Positions 20,990-34,097 of a stretch of 64,000 nucleotides of DNA are shown one piece after another; the first letter of the stretch is position 1, and each line of letters starts with the position of its first letter. The stretch is from Cercospora beticola. Taxonomy: Eukaryota; Ascomycota; Dothideomycetes; Mycosphaerellales; Mycosphaerellaceae. Below the pieces are notes generated by a model. It saw only the letters and a program-made list of their open reading frames with translations. It was not told the DNA's origin and did no database searches. Location of the stretch: contig NC_088936.1 of assembly GCF_033473495.1 (NCBI RefSeq), positions 3,162,001 through 3,226,000 of the forward strand, read 5' to 3'. Made by a program: the position numbers and the translations under genes.

Positions 20990-22235
20990 GGTTATAAGCC
21001 CGAGTTTATATCGTAGCTAGAAAGCTAGAAGCTAGAGGATATAATAGTAAGTACTCCTAGTAGGAGTTAAGATACTCTAGTAAGAGACTTAAAAGCAATA
21101 GTAAGATCTAAAGCTATAAAAGAGTTAGAAGTAAGAGGAGTAGTCTTATAGGTATAAACTAGATAGTAGAAAGAATAGTATATATAAGTAGATAGGATAT
21201 CTAATATATATTAGTCCTAAGTAGAAGAATATACTATATAGCTATATAAAGATAGAGAATAAACTCTATAAGATACCTAGGCTAAGTACTTAGTAAATAA
21301 AAGTTATAGTCTAATAATACTAGGAGTTAGTCTAGTATTTCCTACTACTAGAAAGTAGAAGAGGATAAAGTTAGAAGAGTAGTTAGGCTATTAGAGAAAG
21401 AAGGAGTCTCCTAAAGATAGCTATATAGATAGAACTTACTATCTATTTAAAGGAAGATCTTATAAGGCTAGAGGATTAGTTTATACTAGGCAGGTTATAT
21501 TTAGTTAGAATAGTTATAAGGCAGGTTCTAGAGAGACCTACTATTAGCTAATAATACTTTAGAGACTAATTAAACCTCTTACTATCTCTAGAATCTAAAG
21601 GAGGATTAGATAATTAGGCTCTAGAGACCTAGTTAGACAAACTAATATACTTAAGATTAAAAGGAGTTATAAACCTACCTTTATTATAAATATAGTAGTA
21701 CTAGGAGGTTCCTATACTAGAGAGTACTAGAGAGGTATACTCCTTTAGCTATTAATATATATACTATATATAAGGCCTAGAGTATAATACCTACTCTAGA
21801 GCTACTTAGAAGATAGAGTTCTAGAAGCTCTAGCTAAAAGAGAGGAGTCTTAGTATAGTTAATTCTCTACTAGATAGTCTAGTATAAGAGAATTTCTACC
21901 TATATATATACTAAGAACTAAATACTAAGATATATAGGTCCTAGTTTACTATATAAAACAAATTTATTTCTTAGCTATAGTTAGAAGAACTTAGTAATAT
22001 ATATATCTAAAGTTAACTCTTTAGAAGATAAGATAGGAATAAAATAAGATAAATAGTACTTTAGTAAAGAGACTATATCTAGTACTCTCTAAGGAGAACT
22101 TAGAATAATAGTTTAGAAAGATAGCTATATTCCTTAAAAGAAAAGACCTATACTTAACTATTAAAACCTTAATATCTATCCTAATAACTAATAAGGTAAA
22201 CTATAAAGCAATCTACTAGATTTAGCTTTATATTA

Positions 22236-23466
22236 GATAGATAACTCTTATACGCTAGTCTACCTCTTTTAAATAGAGTAAGTAGTACGCTCTATATATT
22301 TCGTAGGTAGAAAAGCTCTCGTACTAGTACTCCGGCAGAAAAACCTCCTTATATTCTTATATTTTATAGCAAGCTCTATATAGCCTACCGCTTCTATAGT
22401 TCCTAGTTCTTCTTAGGACAATTTGTATTATCTTAATAGTTTAGTTCCTTTATAATATAGTTCTCCTTAGTTGTTTCTTATATTATTAGTACTTAGGAGC
22501 CTAATCCTCTTACTTACTAGCTTAGGGACTTAAGCCTATATATATAGTCTTAGTCCCTACGCTAGTATCTATATTAATCTTATATCTAACTCTTTCTTAC
22601 TAGTCTATAGTAGGAGCTCTCTCTAATATTAAGATCCTACTCTAAACTTTCTGCCTTACTTAGTATCTAAGTTATATAACCTATATTTATAGAAATTATA
22701 TTAAGTAGTAGTATTCTAAACTAGCCCTTCTATTATAGGTAGCCTTAAGTATAGAATAAGGGTTGCTTTTGTTAGATACTCTGCCTTTAGAGTTAGTTAT
22801 AAGGTATCTAGGAGGGCTAGACCTTAGATAAATATCTCTATTCCTATAGTTCTACTAGTTATTATCTAATTCTGCTATAGGACCTATAAATAGGCTCTAT
22901 AGACAGAGTACCTAATCCCTTAGAATAAGTAGTTAACCTAGTAGTACTAGAGGTATATACTAGTATATAGAGGTATATCCTCCTTTCTCTCTAGAGTACT
23001 TCCTAAGAGGTTTCTAGGCCTTTTATTTAGCTTATTATCCTGCCTTCTACCTAGACTAGGACGTTTTCCTTATAGTTTTAGCTACTTTGTCTTATACTCC
23101 TCTCTACTCTTTCTACTTTACTTTAAAGCTTTAATTATAGTATACTCCTTCCTTCTCTTTAGCTTATTTTAGTACTAGGTTACTACTCTAGCTCCTAAGC
23201 CTAGGATAGAATTTACTATCTAGAGATTCTAGTCTAGTCTCTTAGTACTAGGTCTTATATTAGTTCTAGCTACGCTAGCTCTAGTTTATAGTGTTCGTTA
23301 GAGTTCGCCCGGTATACGCTTCTATAGATTTCTAGACTTTCTTTTTTTTTTATCGCTTTCTTTCTACCTCTATAGATATCTAGCCGCCCTATACTTTGCT
23401 AGTATAGCCGAAGCTATCTGTTTCTACCTACGACCGCGTAGAGGTATATAATAGGACTTCGTAGGC
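22236..23466 (-). mobile_element. S1: short LINE-tailed element (1.23 kb)
   Basis: It is inserted in X1 with a 14-base TSD, TTAGCTTTATATTA, at 22222-22235 and 23467-23480; the uninterrupted target is seen in X2 near 45120. The plus-strand left end is a gatagata tract followed by ttatacg, the mutated counterpart of the 3' tail of the full LINE at 54696. The right end is acttcgtagg, shared by S2, S3 and S4. Long TSD and tetranucleotide tail point to target-primed reverse transcription. No coding content is recognised. It is longer and more diverged than S2-S4. Confidence 0.75.
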
Positions 23467-24134
23467 TTAGCTTTATATTAGTAAAGAGAATAAAGAGATA
23501 GTATTAGAGAAAGAGATAGTAAGAGCTATCTAGTAAAAGCTAAAGAAGAAGTATAAGAATAATAAGATATTAGGAAGGAAACTAGTATAGTAGTACTTTA
23601 CCTTTTAAATAATAAGTTTATAGAGTATATTATAAGTATAGTTAAGCTTACTATTACTTAGGAAGAAGATAAGGGAGGCCTAGCTAGTAATAGTAGAAGT
23701 AGTTAAACCTAAGAATAGAATCTAAGTTCTACTTAGTAGCCTACTTAAATCTTAGTTATCTATTAGAGATACTATAGATACCTAACTATACTTATTACCT
23801 AATAATATCCTTTCTATTCTAGAAAAGAAAGAAGTAGAGATACCTAGGTAACCTAAACTAGAGAGAGGATTAGAGTATTTAGCTTATACTATAAGAGCTA
23901 TATAGAGATAATAATAAGAGAGAAAGAGAATAGATAATTTAGAGTTATTTAAAGCTAGGTAGTATACTCTATATTAAGAGAAGGGATACTTACTATTAAG
24001 CTATTAGTATCTAGAACCTATAAGAAGTATAGGCTTAGCTTTTAGAAATATAGGTAAAGTAAGAGCCTTTACTATAATAGAGGATAAGACTAAGGAAGAG
24101 TACTAGCTATTAAGAGATAGGCTATTAGAGAGAG

Positions 24135-24350
24135 TATTATAATTTAAGATTCTATAGATACTATATCTCTCTATCTAATAGTTAGGCCTTAGGTAAGTAG
24201 TACCTTAGGCTTTAGGAATTCTTAGTAGAGAGTATTTCTTTATAGACTTATAGTAGATAGTAACCTAAGCCTCTCTAACTACTTACTTCGGGGAGTTTTA
24301 CTTTGCCTTATTCCGCTATACCTAGATAGGTTAGACCCTAATATTTAATA
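24135..24350 (+). repeat. X1 3' LTR
   Basis: 216 bases, aligning end to end with the 5' LTR. It is preceded by a purine-rich tract (attagagagag) that fits a polypurine primer. Confidence 0.85.
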
Positions 24351-25306
24351 ATAAATAAAATAAAGCGTATTTATATAAAATATACTTTAGAAATAAAGAA
24401 GGTACTTAGAAACATTTACTCTAGTAACTATAAATAGATTACTATCTTAGCTAGTATCTACGCTAATAGTTTATAGCTACCTCTAATAATAATTTATAAA
24501 GCTTAAGAAGGCAATATTTAAGATAGCTAGGTATAGGATTTTAACTCTAAGATCTATAAGGTTTACTAGTAAACTTCTAAGACTAGATAGACTAATAATA
24601 ACCTTAGTTTTATATAGCTTAGAGACGTATTTAATAGGTATATAAAGGCTAAAGTATAGCTAAAGTAGAGGCTCTTAATTCTAGATAGCTATAGCTCTTA
24701 TATAACTATAAAGTTTATTAACTTTACTTTAGAAAGAAAGATTCTAATTATAGTATTTCTACTATATAGTACCTACCGCCTATAGCTACTAAATATATTA
24801 TTATTTAGGCTCTTATCTATTAGATATAGCTAGGAGCTTAATAAGCTTAATATAGAGTACTAAGAGCTATCTATAGTAAGAAAGCGGAACTTCCTTAGGT
24901 TATTTTAGCCTATATTTACCTAGGCCTTTACTACGAAGAATATTCTAAGCTCCTTTAGTAAGACTAGTATTTATCTACTAGATCTATTAGTAATACTTAG
25001 TATATAGTAGCTAGAATTAAAGCTAGTTACTACTAGCTTAAAGGCTTTAAGCTATACTTTAACCTACTTAGAATTAAGCCTCTACTTTATACGTAGTATA
25101 TTTAGATAGATACTCTCTAAAGTATTTAATTTTAAGTATTATAATTAACTCTAAAGCCTCTATAATAAGCTATTTACTATATAAGCTTAGAACTAGGTAC
25201 TTAAAGCTAAAAACTATAGCTTAAGGCAAGCTATTACTAATAAGAAGAAACATAAGACTAAGAGCAAGAGCCTAATTAATAACTAGCGTAAACTAAATAT
25301 AGGTAG

Positions 25307-25536
25307 TATTAAATTGTATTCTTATAGGCACTCGTCGGATAGGTATAATATAGTAGAAGTAGAGATAATAAGTAGGAACTAACCGAGTTAATTATATTTA
25401 TTAGTTATAGGTTATATCTTACTCCTAAGATAGGTATTAGCTAGGTTATATAACCTAGTATTATATAACCTATATTACCTAACTCTAATCTTTAAAGTAT
25501 CTCTTAGAATATCTAACTAGACTATACTTTCTAATA
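25307..25536 (-). repeat. Solo Copia LTR in reverse orientation
   Basis: 230 bases that align in reverse with the LTRs of Copia-1 and Copia-2. GGTAG lies on both sides (25302-25306 and 25537-25541). There is no internal sequence, so it is the product of LTR-LTR recombination. It sits within the Fot1 transposase. Confidence 0.9.
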
Positions 25537-25880
25537 GGTAGTACTATAATATATAGCTCTTAGAAGATAAAGGAAGCTAAGGACTTTATAGCTTAATAAT
25601 AGCTAAATAAAAAGGCAGAATAAGCTAAGAAGAAGGCTTAGAAATAAGCTAAGAAACTAGCTAATATATAGGAATTAATTATAAAGGAATAGCGGAAGTT
25701 AGAAAGGCTTAATTAGTATATAACTAAGCAAGAATAAGCTACTAAGATAAAGGTAGAGGTATAATATATTAAAGAAGATAAGGCAGCTAATAGATAGCTC
25801 TAGTAATACCTTAATTAATTAATTAAGGCTCTATATAAGAGTAGAATATAGCAATATATTAAGCGCCTCTAGACTTCTTA

Positions 25881-27300
25881 TCTAGAAATATTAAGAATAA
25901 TTCTTACTTTCTTTATTTATATACGTTCTACGTACTTTTATTCTACGCTAAGTATAAGCGGTACTAGCTATTATACCTTAACGCCTAATAAGCTACGCCT
26001 CTCGAGCTATATACCTCTAGCTCTTATAACTATCTCCTCTCTCTAATAGAGCTATCTTAGCTCGTAGAGGAAACTATATATTTCCGTCGTCTTAGTATAG
26101 TATCTAGTATATTCGTACTACTTCTTACGTATATAAATATTAAGTCGAGCCTTAGTTCGTAGCTAGTTACTATATAGTAACTCTCTATAGTAACGGGCTT
26201 ATTAATAGTATATACTATCGGCGCTTACGCTATAAGGCACTATTATACTATAAATTCGTCGTATACTCTTCGTGTATTTTCTCTATTAACTATCTATATT
26301 TAGTAAGCTCTTCGTATCCGACTTATACTATATACTTAACTATCTAGTACTACTCTCGTACGCGACCTATAAGTAATATATCTCTAAGAAGAGCTACTAC
26401 TACTCCTACCGCTCTAGCTACTAACTATCTTCTTTATATAGTAGACGACCTACCGAAGATAGAGGATAACGATTACTAGCGTTACCTCCTATACCTCGTA
26501 GACTATAAGTCGCGTAGTTCGTATACGTATCGTATACTTCGAGTCTACTAACTCCTTATACCTAGCTATCGAGCCGCGCTATAATAGTAATATAAAGCTC
26601 GGCTAGTAGCTAAACTATATTTGCTATAGTAAGTCTAACTATAAGTATATCTATATTACTAATCTAGACCTTATAAAGTAGGCGTAGCGCGCGCGCTACT
26701 ACCGCTACCTACTATATAAAAGTAGGCGCTCTATACGGTACTAGTAGCTCTACTACTACTTCGATAATATAGGCGAGGCTATCGCTCGTACTCTTAAGCG
26801 CCTATAGAGTAACTCGGGCAAGTCCGCCGGCCTCTTCTCTATACCGAAGAAGGCTAGCGAGGCGCTAGCTACTAGTATACTCTCCGCTAACGAGCTCGTA
26901 GCGACGAGTATAGGCCTCGCTATCTAGCGTAGTATATTCGAGCTAGAGTACGAGATATATCTTATATTCTACTAGTCGCTTACTCCTTTTATATAGTACT
27001 AATTCGTATAATAGAAGCTTTATCTACTTAGCGTCTCTAGCGAGGCTCTAGACCTCGCTATTGCCTCTACCTATCCTAGCTAGTCTACTTAGAACGAGAG
27101 AGAGCTCTCTAAGCTTAAGAAGAATAATAAGAAGGAAAGTAAGAAGAAGAGCGATAAGGCTATAGATATAGGTAGCGAGTAGCTTATAAGCCTTATACTT
27201 TTTCTCTACTAGGCTCTCGTAGTACTCTTACGTCTTACTAGCTCTAGGCTATATACTTCTATTACGCGTAGTATATACTATACTTATAGATATTATAAAT
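25881..27300. other. Unclassified decayed sequence with CG-rich coding-like stretch
   Basis: Between the Fot1 C-terminus and the Gypsy-2 chromodomain lies 1.4 kb richer in CG than its surroundings. On the plus strand about 26.69-27.18 kb reads with few stops, mainly at Gln positions (a DNIGEAIARTLKRL stretch, then SGKSAGLFSIPKKASEAL, then a Lys-rich SKLKKNNKKESKKK end and a stop). An adjoining stretch to the left (about 26.35-26.69 kb) is readable in another frame. I do not recognise the protein. It could be another transposon's gene or a captured cellular gene. Confidence 0.4.
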
Positions 27301-27824
27301 AAATATCTTCTTTTCTTTTATAACGTCTTAGTTTTCTAAGTTCTTATATCTTAGTAGTTCTCGTATCTTAGTAATACTTAGCGTTTAGAATTCTTAGAAT
27401 TTTCTACTATTCTACTAACTACTAGTATTACTATTTCTTCTATAGTTTCGCTTTACGTATAGATAGCTTAGTTTCGCGTTATACCTCGAATATATTAAGT
27501 GCCTTATAATCTCCGATATATTCTACTAGCTTCTAAGTATTATATTTCTCTAGCTACTCGCGCTATCGAACTAGGTACTTCTTTATACTTTTCTCTATAT
27601 AGCTTTCTAGTATCCTTTCGACTTCCTATTCGTCTTACTTATCTATAAGTAGTAGGCTAGTATCCTATATATCGCTATCTTACTAGAGTTCTAAGAGAGA
27701 TATATAGAAGATATTATAAATCTATAAGCTAGTTAGTAGAGCTAGGTAGTACGCCTACTTCCCGACTATATTAATAACCTTAAATAGTTTAGCGAATTTA
27801 TCTACTAGCTTCTTCGATAGTATC

Positions 27825-27945
27825 TATTACGAGTAGAGACTAGATTTACTTAAATTACGTAATCGGAACGAGCCGTCCTATCTTAGCGCCGGCGTCCGGC
27901 CTATATAGATATCTCGTCTCTAGGACTTCTTTCTAGACTCGTATA
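27825..27945 (+). repeat. Gypsy-1 5' LTR, left part
   Basis: The first 121 bases of the 164-base LTR, starting TATTACG (TG mutated). The rest lies at 34055-34097 after the Copia-1 insertion, which duplicated GTATA. Confidence 0.9.
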
Positions 27946-28175
27946 TATTAGAAAGTATAGTCTAGTTAGATATTCTAAGAGACACTTTAGAGATTAGGAT
28001 TAGGTAACTTAGGTTATATAATATTAGGTTATATAACTTAGCTAATACCTATCTTAGAAGTAAGATATAACCTATAACTAATAAATATAATTAACTCGGT
28101 TAGTTCCTACTTATTATCTCTACTTCTACTATATTATACCTATCCGACGAGTGCCTACGAGAATATAATTCGAAA
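27946..28175 (+). repeat. Copia-1 5' LTR
   Basis: 230 bases, starting TATTAGAAAG (TG mutated to TA) and ending TTCGAAA, directly followed by the primer site. Confidence 0.92.
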
Positions 28176-28187
28176 GGTTATAAGCCT
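28176..28187 (+). promoter_or_regulatory. Copia-1 primer binding site (half-tRNA type)
   Basis: GGTTATAAGCCT touches the LTR. Allowing TG-to-TA and C-to-T change, it is complementary to the anticodon arm of initiator tRNA-Met (GGGCUCAUAACC), the primer type used by Drosophila copia, rather than to a tRNA 3' end. Confidence 0.6.
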
Positions 28188-31100
28188 AGGTTTATAGAGA
28201 GGCCCTAAGTAGTAAGAGTTAGCCTTCTTATCCTTAAAGTAATATATATTACCTCTTATAGGACCTATAGTATTAATTAGATAGAGAAGTAGGAAAAGAG
28301 TATAAGGAAGACTAGAGGCATATCCTATCTATACTATCTAGAAGCTTTAGAAGATCCTAGTTATAAGCTAGAAGTCTCTAAAAAGTAGATAAGATAGAGA
28401 AAAGCCTAGTAAGGTATATTCTACTTTAAAAGAGAAGTATACTAAAGAAGTATAAAGAAGAAAGGATTAGCCTTAGACTATAGTACCTAAGTAGATAAAA
28501 CTAGGCCTAAGTACTAAGTACTACTAATACCTTAGAACTAGCTAGTAGTACTCTTCTAAGAAGATAGATCTTTTAGAAGTTCTCTATCTAAGAACCTAAC
28601 TAACTCCTATAAAAGAGAAGAGTCCTTAGATACCTTAGCTAAGAAAGAAGAGTCTTAGTAACTAGAGAAGGCAGAAATCTAGAAGCTACTAATTAGATTA
28701 AAAGAGCTTATATTTCTAGAGTTTAGATTTGTTTATTTAATTTTATAGAAATAGATTTAATAAGTAAATTAGATAGAAGGAGAATACTAATTCTAATAAA
28801 AGAGAACTAGAGACTATAGTTTAAGCTATAGGAGAATATACTTAGAGGAAAAGAAATCTTCTAAATAATCTTAGACTTAAAAAGATTATTAGTACCTACT
28901 CTAGCTAAATCTAAAGCGTCTAAAGCTTTATTAAGCAAAGGGAAAGGTACTATATTTTTAGAGTTTAGCCTAAAATAGTAGAAGGATAATATAAAAGCAA
29001 TCTATATCCTAATAGAAAGTCTTTATATAGATAACTAAGATAAGGTAATAGATAAGATAAGAGTATATAATATCTAGATAAAGCTATATAGGAAATATAG
29101 CAAAGTCTAATAGGTATATATAATAGCTATTATCTAAGAATTTATAACCTTTAAGATAGAACTAGGAGATATAATTAGGAAATTATAGGTCTACCTTAGT
29201 AATCTTAGAAGGAGGATTATAGAGATTAACTAGAGGGAGTTATACTATAAGACTCCTAATATAAGGATTAAGTATCTACTCTTTATACTCCTAGCTAAGT
29301 ATAAGAGTATAAGGTAGACTATCTAAGCTTAGAAGGACTTAAACTCTAAAGAAATTCTCTAACTCCTTAAAGTAGAGGAATTAATATAGTATAGATACTA
29401 GTTATAAGAAATAGTAATATTTACTAAGAGAAGAGAGATCTAAAGTATAAAGCTAAAATACTATCTTTATAATAAGGAGTATTTTAGAGGTATTACTAAG
29501 TATCTATACTTTAATAAAGCTAAGAGAACTATTAACTTAAAATAGGCTAGTAGAGTAGAGAAAAGAAGAATACTACCTAGAGAGAGTATATTTAGGAGGA
29601 GATCTTTACTAGATAGAGAAGTATTAAAAGAAATAGTAAAGAAACTTAACTTAAAAGTCTAATCTCTTAAGAAGAGACAAACCTTAAGGAAGTTTTCTAA
29701 GAAGGTATATACTACCTAAGAAGATATAGAACCTTCTATAGTATCTAAAGTATCTTAATCCCTATTAGAGGATAATAATATTAATAAAGTTATATACTTA
29801 ACTATAGAAGTAAAAGGCAAGTATATACTATTAAGATAGCTGCTTAACTCCTACGCTTTATTATATATAACTAACTAAGAATTACTTTTTAGGGAACTAA
29901 AACCTCTTTAGAGGAAAAAGTAGATTAAAGTTAGAGGTAGCTATCTAATAGCTATATATATAGAAGATATAGTAATAGGTAGGAGAAGAGGAAAGTAGAT
30001 TATTCTTAAAAATGTTCTCTTTATATCTAGTCTAGGAGTAAATCTTGTTTCTTAGAGCTAATTTAGCTAGTAGTATAGTATTTAACTACTAAAATTTATA
30101 CTTATTTTATTGTCTAGGAAACTAGTTATCTAGATAAAACTATTAGAAGGAGTACTATTTATTAAGGAGATTAATAATATATTATAGGAGCTTATAATAT
30201 TATACTTTAATTAAAAATAAGAGAATAAAGCCTTTACCTTTAAAGCCTAGAAAAAGACCTAAGAATAGTAGGAGCTTTAGTATAGGAAACTTATATATTT
30301 TAGAGAGAGTTTTCTTAGAAACCTATATAAAGTATCTAACTTAAAGGCTTAGATTCCTATTCTAAAGGAATACTAACCTTATAGAGTATATTCCTTAGTA
30401 AAAATAAAGAAATATAGAGAGAAAGAAACCGAGAGGAAACTCTAAAGATTGTCTCTAGTTTCTATTAATATCTATAGTTCTTTACCTATCTTAAGATTAG
30501 GATATAAATAGTAGCTTAAGATTGTTAATAACTTCTTAAGAAAGAAATAGACTTTCCTAATAAAGTCTAGAGAAGATATACTAAGTATCCTTAAAGACTA
30601 GAAGGTAAAAGCTAAGCTATAATCGGGAAATCCCCTCTAGATTATAAGGAGTAATAGAGTAAGAGAGCTTCTTACTATACTAAAGTAGTAGGAGAAGGAA
30701 TATAGAATTTCCTTCTATATAACTAAAGTATATAACTCTATCTAGAATAGAGTAGTTAAGAGGTTAATCTAAACCTCTAAAGACTATATAAGAGCAATAC
30801 TAGAAGATGCCTATATACCTATTAAATTCTAGCTAGAAGCCTTAGTAGCCTATATAGTTATTAGAAATTCCCTTCCTAATAGCCTAGAAATTAATAGATT
30901 TAAGGTATTACCTAAGGAAGCCTTTTTAGGCATTTAACTCTTAGTATTATACTTTAGAGTTTAGGGTTATAAAGTAGTAGTCTATATAGATCCTAAGTCC
31001 TAGCTAGTAGAGATAAGATTAGATAAACTAATAAATAGAGGTAAAGATACTATATTTATTAGATATATTCCTAATACTACTAAAATATAGCTCTTCTAGG

Positions 31101-33819
31101 AGCCTAATATAAGAGCTATTAAAGCCTATAATACTACTACTTAGTTTAAGTATAAGAAAGGAGGAGATATAGAGCTAAATATTCCTAAGCTTAATTAAGT
31201 AAATAGTATACCTATTAGAAACCTAGTTAGTAGACCTCTAAAGAAGCTAATAGTAGTTATACCTTCTATAGCTACTATACCTATAGCTATAGTAACTAAA
31301 CCTATAGGTTCTAGCTAAATACTCTTTATATAGTTACTACCTCTACTAAAGGATAAGAAGGAGTACTAGAGGATAGAGGATTTAGAAGAAGAAAACTCTA
31401 GAGAACTATAACTCTAGTAGGAGAAAAGTAGAACTACTAAACTACCTAAGTTAAGCTAGGAAAATAGATAAGCTAGTTCTAGTACTAGTAGGAGACTATA
31501 TTTATAGTAGGACCTATAAGGATATAAGGATTAGGAGAGGAGCTAAGACTAAACCTATAGCTAAAAGAGAAGGAGATCTATCTTAGATAAAGGACTAGGC
31601 CTAGAGCTAAAAGCTTATAGTATAGTAATAAGATAAGTACTTTAGAAGAGATAGAGAGAATATAGATAGAAGGAGGAGCCTAGTACTAAGTATTATAAGG
31701 TATTCCTTAGCTAAGTTTAAGGCTAAGAATAGGAGTAGATTTAGAAAGCCCTATTAGAGGTTTAGGAGTCTATATTTATAGTAATTGCTCCTTAAGTCTC
31801 TATATAGAGATAAGAGGTACCTATTCTAAAGTCCTATAAAGAGACAATTTAGAATCCTAAATAGAGATATATATAGAAGGATATAGTCTAAAAGGAACTA
31901 ACTATATTAAGAAGTAATAATACTTAGATAAAGGTTATTCTACCTAAAGGAGCAAACCTTATTATATCTAAGTAGGTATTTAATATAAAGAGATTAATTA
32001 GTAGAGCTATTAAGAAGTTTAAAGCAAGACTAGTTATAAAAGGTTTCTCTTAGAAGTTTAGAGTTAATTTCTAGGAGACCTTTATACTAATAGTTAGGTA
32101 TAATACCTTAAAGGTATTTATAGCTATAGTTTATAAAAAGAATCTAGAACTCTACTAAGTAGATATAAATAATATATTTACTAAGAGCAAACTTTAAAAA
32201 GAAATCTTTATAATTCTACTACTAGGAGTTAAGATTCTATCTAATATAGTCCTATAAATCCTAAGAAGCTTATATAGACTAAAGTAAGTAGTAAGAGACT
32301 AGAACAAACTCTATATCTTAAAGTTAAAATAGATTAGGTTTATATAATTAGAAGTAGACCTATACCTTCTTATCTACTAGGAAAGGAATATTCTAATCCT
32401 AACCTATATAGATAATATTCTAATTATAGTACTAAAGCTAGAAGATATACTTTAGTTTAAGGAATAGCTAGGTAAAGTATTTAAAATTAAAGATCTTAGA
32501 GAACTAGAGAAAATCCTTAGGATAAGGTTAATAAGAGACAGATAAGCTAGAACTTTAAAGCTTAATTAAGAATACTTTATCTAGGAGAATCTTATAAAGC
32601 TAGGAATAACTAAGGAGATAGCTAACCTAACTCTCTTACTAATAGATAGTTATAATAGCCTAAGACTAATAGGCTTATATAATAAGAGAGAGAATAAGAT
32701 AGAGTACTAGAGCTAAACTAGTACCTAGATATAGCCTATAGTTATAATAAGACTAGACGTTGCTTTCTCTCTTAGTAAGCTAAGCTTATATGTTTCTAAC
32801 CTAGCTAAGAGATACTTATAAGCTCTAAAGAAACTAGCAAGGTACCTAAGGTTATCCTAAGACTTAGAATTAATATTTAGAAGGAATAGAGGAAGTCTAA
32901 TAGGATACTTAGACTCTAACTATATAATAGATAAGGTAGATAGAGTCTTAATCCTTAGAAGTATCTTCTTCCTCTATAGAGCTCTAGTTTCCTAGATAAG
33001 CAGAAAGCAGAAGTCTATTATAATATTAATAATAGAAGCTAAGTATATAGCTATAAATATATATATAAAGTAGTCTTAATTCTTAGTAGTACTCTTAAGA
33101 GAGATAGACTATATAGAGCTAGTAGGAGAATACCTATTCTAGCTAACTATTAAAGCCTATCCTAATATAGTAAGAGAGCTAAGGCTAGTACAAATTATAG
33201 AGGATAACTAGGCAGCTTTAACTCTTATTAAAGATATATATACCTATAAGAGATCTAAACATATTAATATTATATATAACTATATTAGATATCTCTAGTA
33301 GCAAAGGAAGATTATAGTAGAATATATTCTAATAAAAGAGATAGTTGCTAATAGCCTAACTAAACTAAAGAATAGGCTATAGTTTTAGGAGTTTATAAGA
33401 CAACTCTAGCTTATATAGAAAAGGGCAAAATATTCTAGCTCTAACTATAGATTAAACTCTAGACCTAGAATTAGCAAAAGATAGGCTCCCTAGTATTAGA
33501 GATACTACGGAACCTATAATACTAAGCCTAGGAGTTATACTATAGGAGAAGTAGCTTGCTATACTTAATAAGTAATTAGGATCTAGGAATCTATATATAG
33601 TCTAAAAGGAAAAACCTAGTAGAGAAGCAAAACGAAGCTATCCTCCTTATAGTATATACTAGAAGAAGGCTTCGTTAGTACTAGGCTAAGGAGTTAAACT
33701 AAAATAGATTAGGTATATAGCTCTAACTATATAACTATAGCACCTAATAACTTATTATAATTTAGAGATAGATTTAAATATAGGAATATAGGCAGAAGAC
33801 TATCTAGCCTAAGTAGGAG

Positions 33820-34049
33820 TATTAGAAAGTATAGTCTAGTTAGATATTCTAAGAGACACTTTAGAGATTAGGATTAGGTAACTTAGATTATATAATATTA
33901 GGTTATATAACTTAGCTAATACCTATCTTAGGAGTAAGATATAACCTATAACTAATAAATATAATTAACTCGGTTAGTTCCTACTTATTATCTCTACTTC
34001 TACTACGTTATACCTATCCGACGAGTGCCTACGAGAATATAATTCGAAA
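33820..34049 (+). repeat. Copia-1 3' LTR
   Basis: 230 bases, nearly identical to the 5' LTR. A purine-rich aagtaggag lies just upstream. Confidence 0.92.
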
Positions 34050-34097
34050 GTATATAAACTTCCGAATATACGAGGTTACTCCGAACGACTCGTTATA
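34050..34097 (+). repeat. Gypsy-1 5' LTR, right part with Copia TSD
   Basis: 34050-34054 is the second GTATA copy made by the Copia-1 insertion, and 34055-34097 completes the LTR, ending CGTTATA. Compare the unbroken run actcgtatataaacttccg near 41085 in the 3' LTR. Confidence 0.9.

Larger units (their letters stand above)
20774..24350 (+). mobile_element. X1: short LTR retroelement (216-bp LTRs), carries S1
   Basis: LTRs at 20774-20989 and 24135-24350 are both 216 bases. ATAAA flanks the element on both sides (20769-20773 and 24351-24355) as an exact TSD. A GGTTATAAGCCC primer site follows the left LTR at once. Without the inserted S1 and its duplication the element is about 2.33 kb, the size of X2. 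I find no reverse transcriptase or integrase in it, so it looks non-autonomous. Confidence 0.85.
20270..25880 (+). mobile_element. Fot1/pogo-type DNA transposon, decayed and interrupted
   Basis: Three pieces read as one transposase of about 600 codons. 20270 to 20773 gives the N-terminal helix-turn-helix region (near LRKFKVDYSTLS, then YINRYTYYRIPLT, then the PKNTYN segment before the insertion). 24356-25306 gives the DDE region (LILDSYSSYITIKF; the phrase before LSIRYS; RKRNFLRLF; FTTKNILSSFSKTSIY). 25542 to about 25880 gives the basic coiled-coil C-terminus (KKAEQAKKKAQKQ-like). It is cut at 20773 by X1 with TSD ATAAA and at 25306 by a solo LTR with TSD GGTAG. Stops and a few frame changes are present throughout. 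The terminal repeats were not located with certainty. Confidence 0.75.
27946..34049 (+). mobile_element. Copia-1: complete Ty1/Copia retrotransposon in Gypsy-1's LTR (6.1 kb)
   Basis: LTRs are 27946-28175 and 33820-34049, 230 bases each, with TSD GTATA at 27941-27945 and 34050-34054. The inner frame, read through stops, gives Gag (about 28.7-29.6 kb), a protease-like LLNSYALLYIT, an integrase core (30.4-31.3 kb), reverse transcriptase at about 32.0-32.5 kb (ETF, VDINNIFTKSKL, YRLK, YIDN at 32405-32416), and RNase H with LDSNY, SRKQKS, EAKYIA and a final DN-AALTLI-like block near 33.2 kb. The gene order integrase before reverse transcriptase is that of Copia. The three LTR differences I found are transitions. 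Confidence 0.93.
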
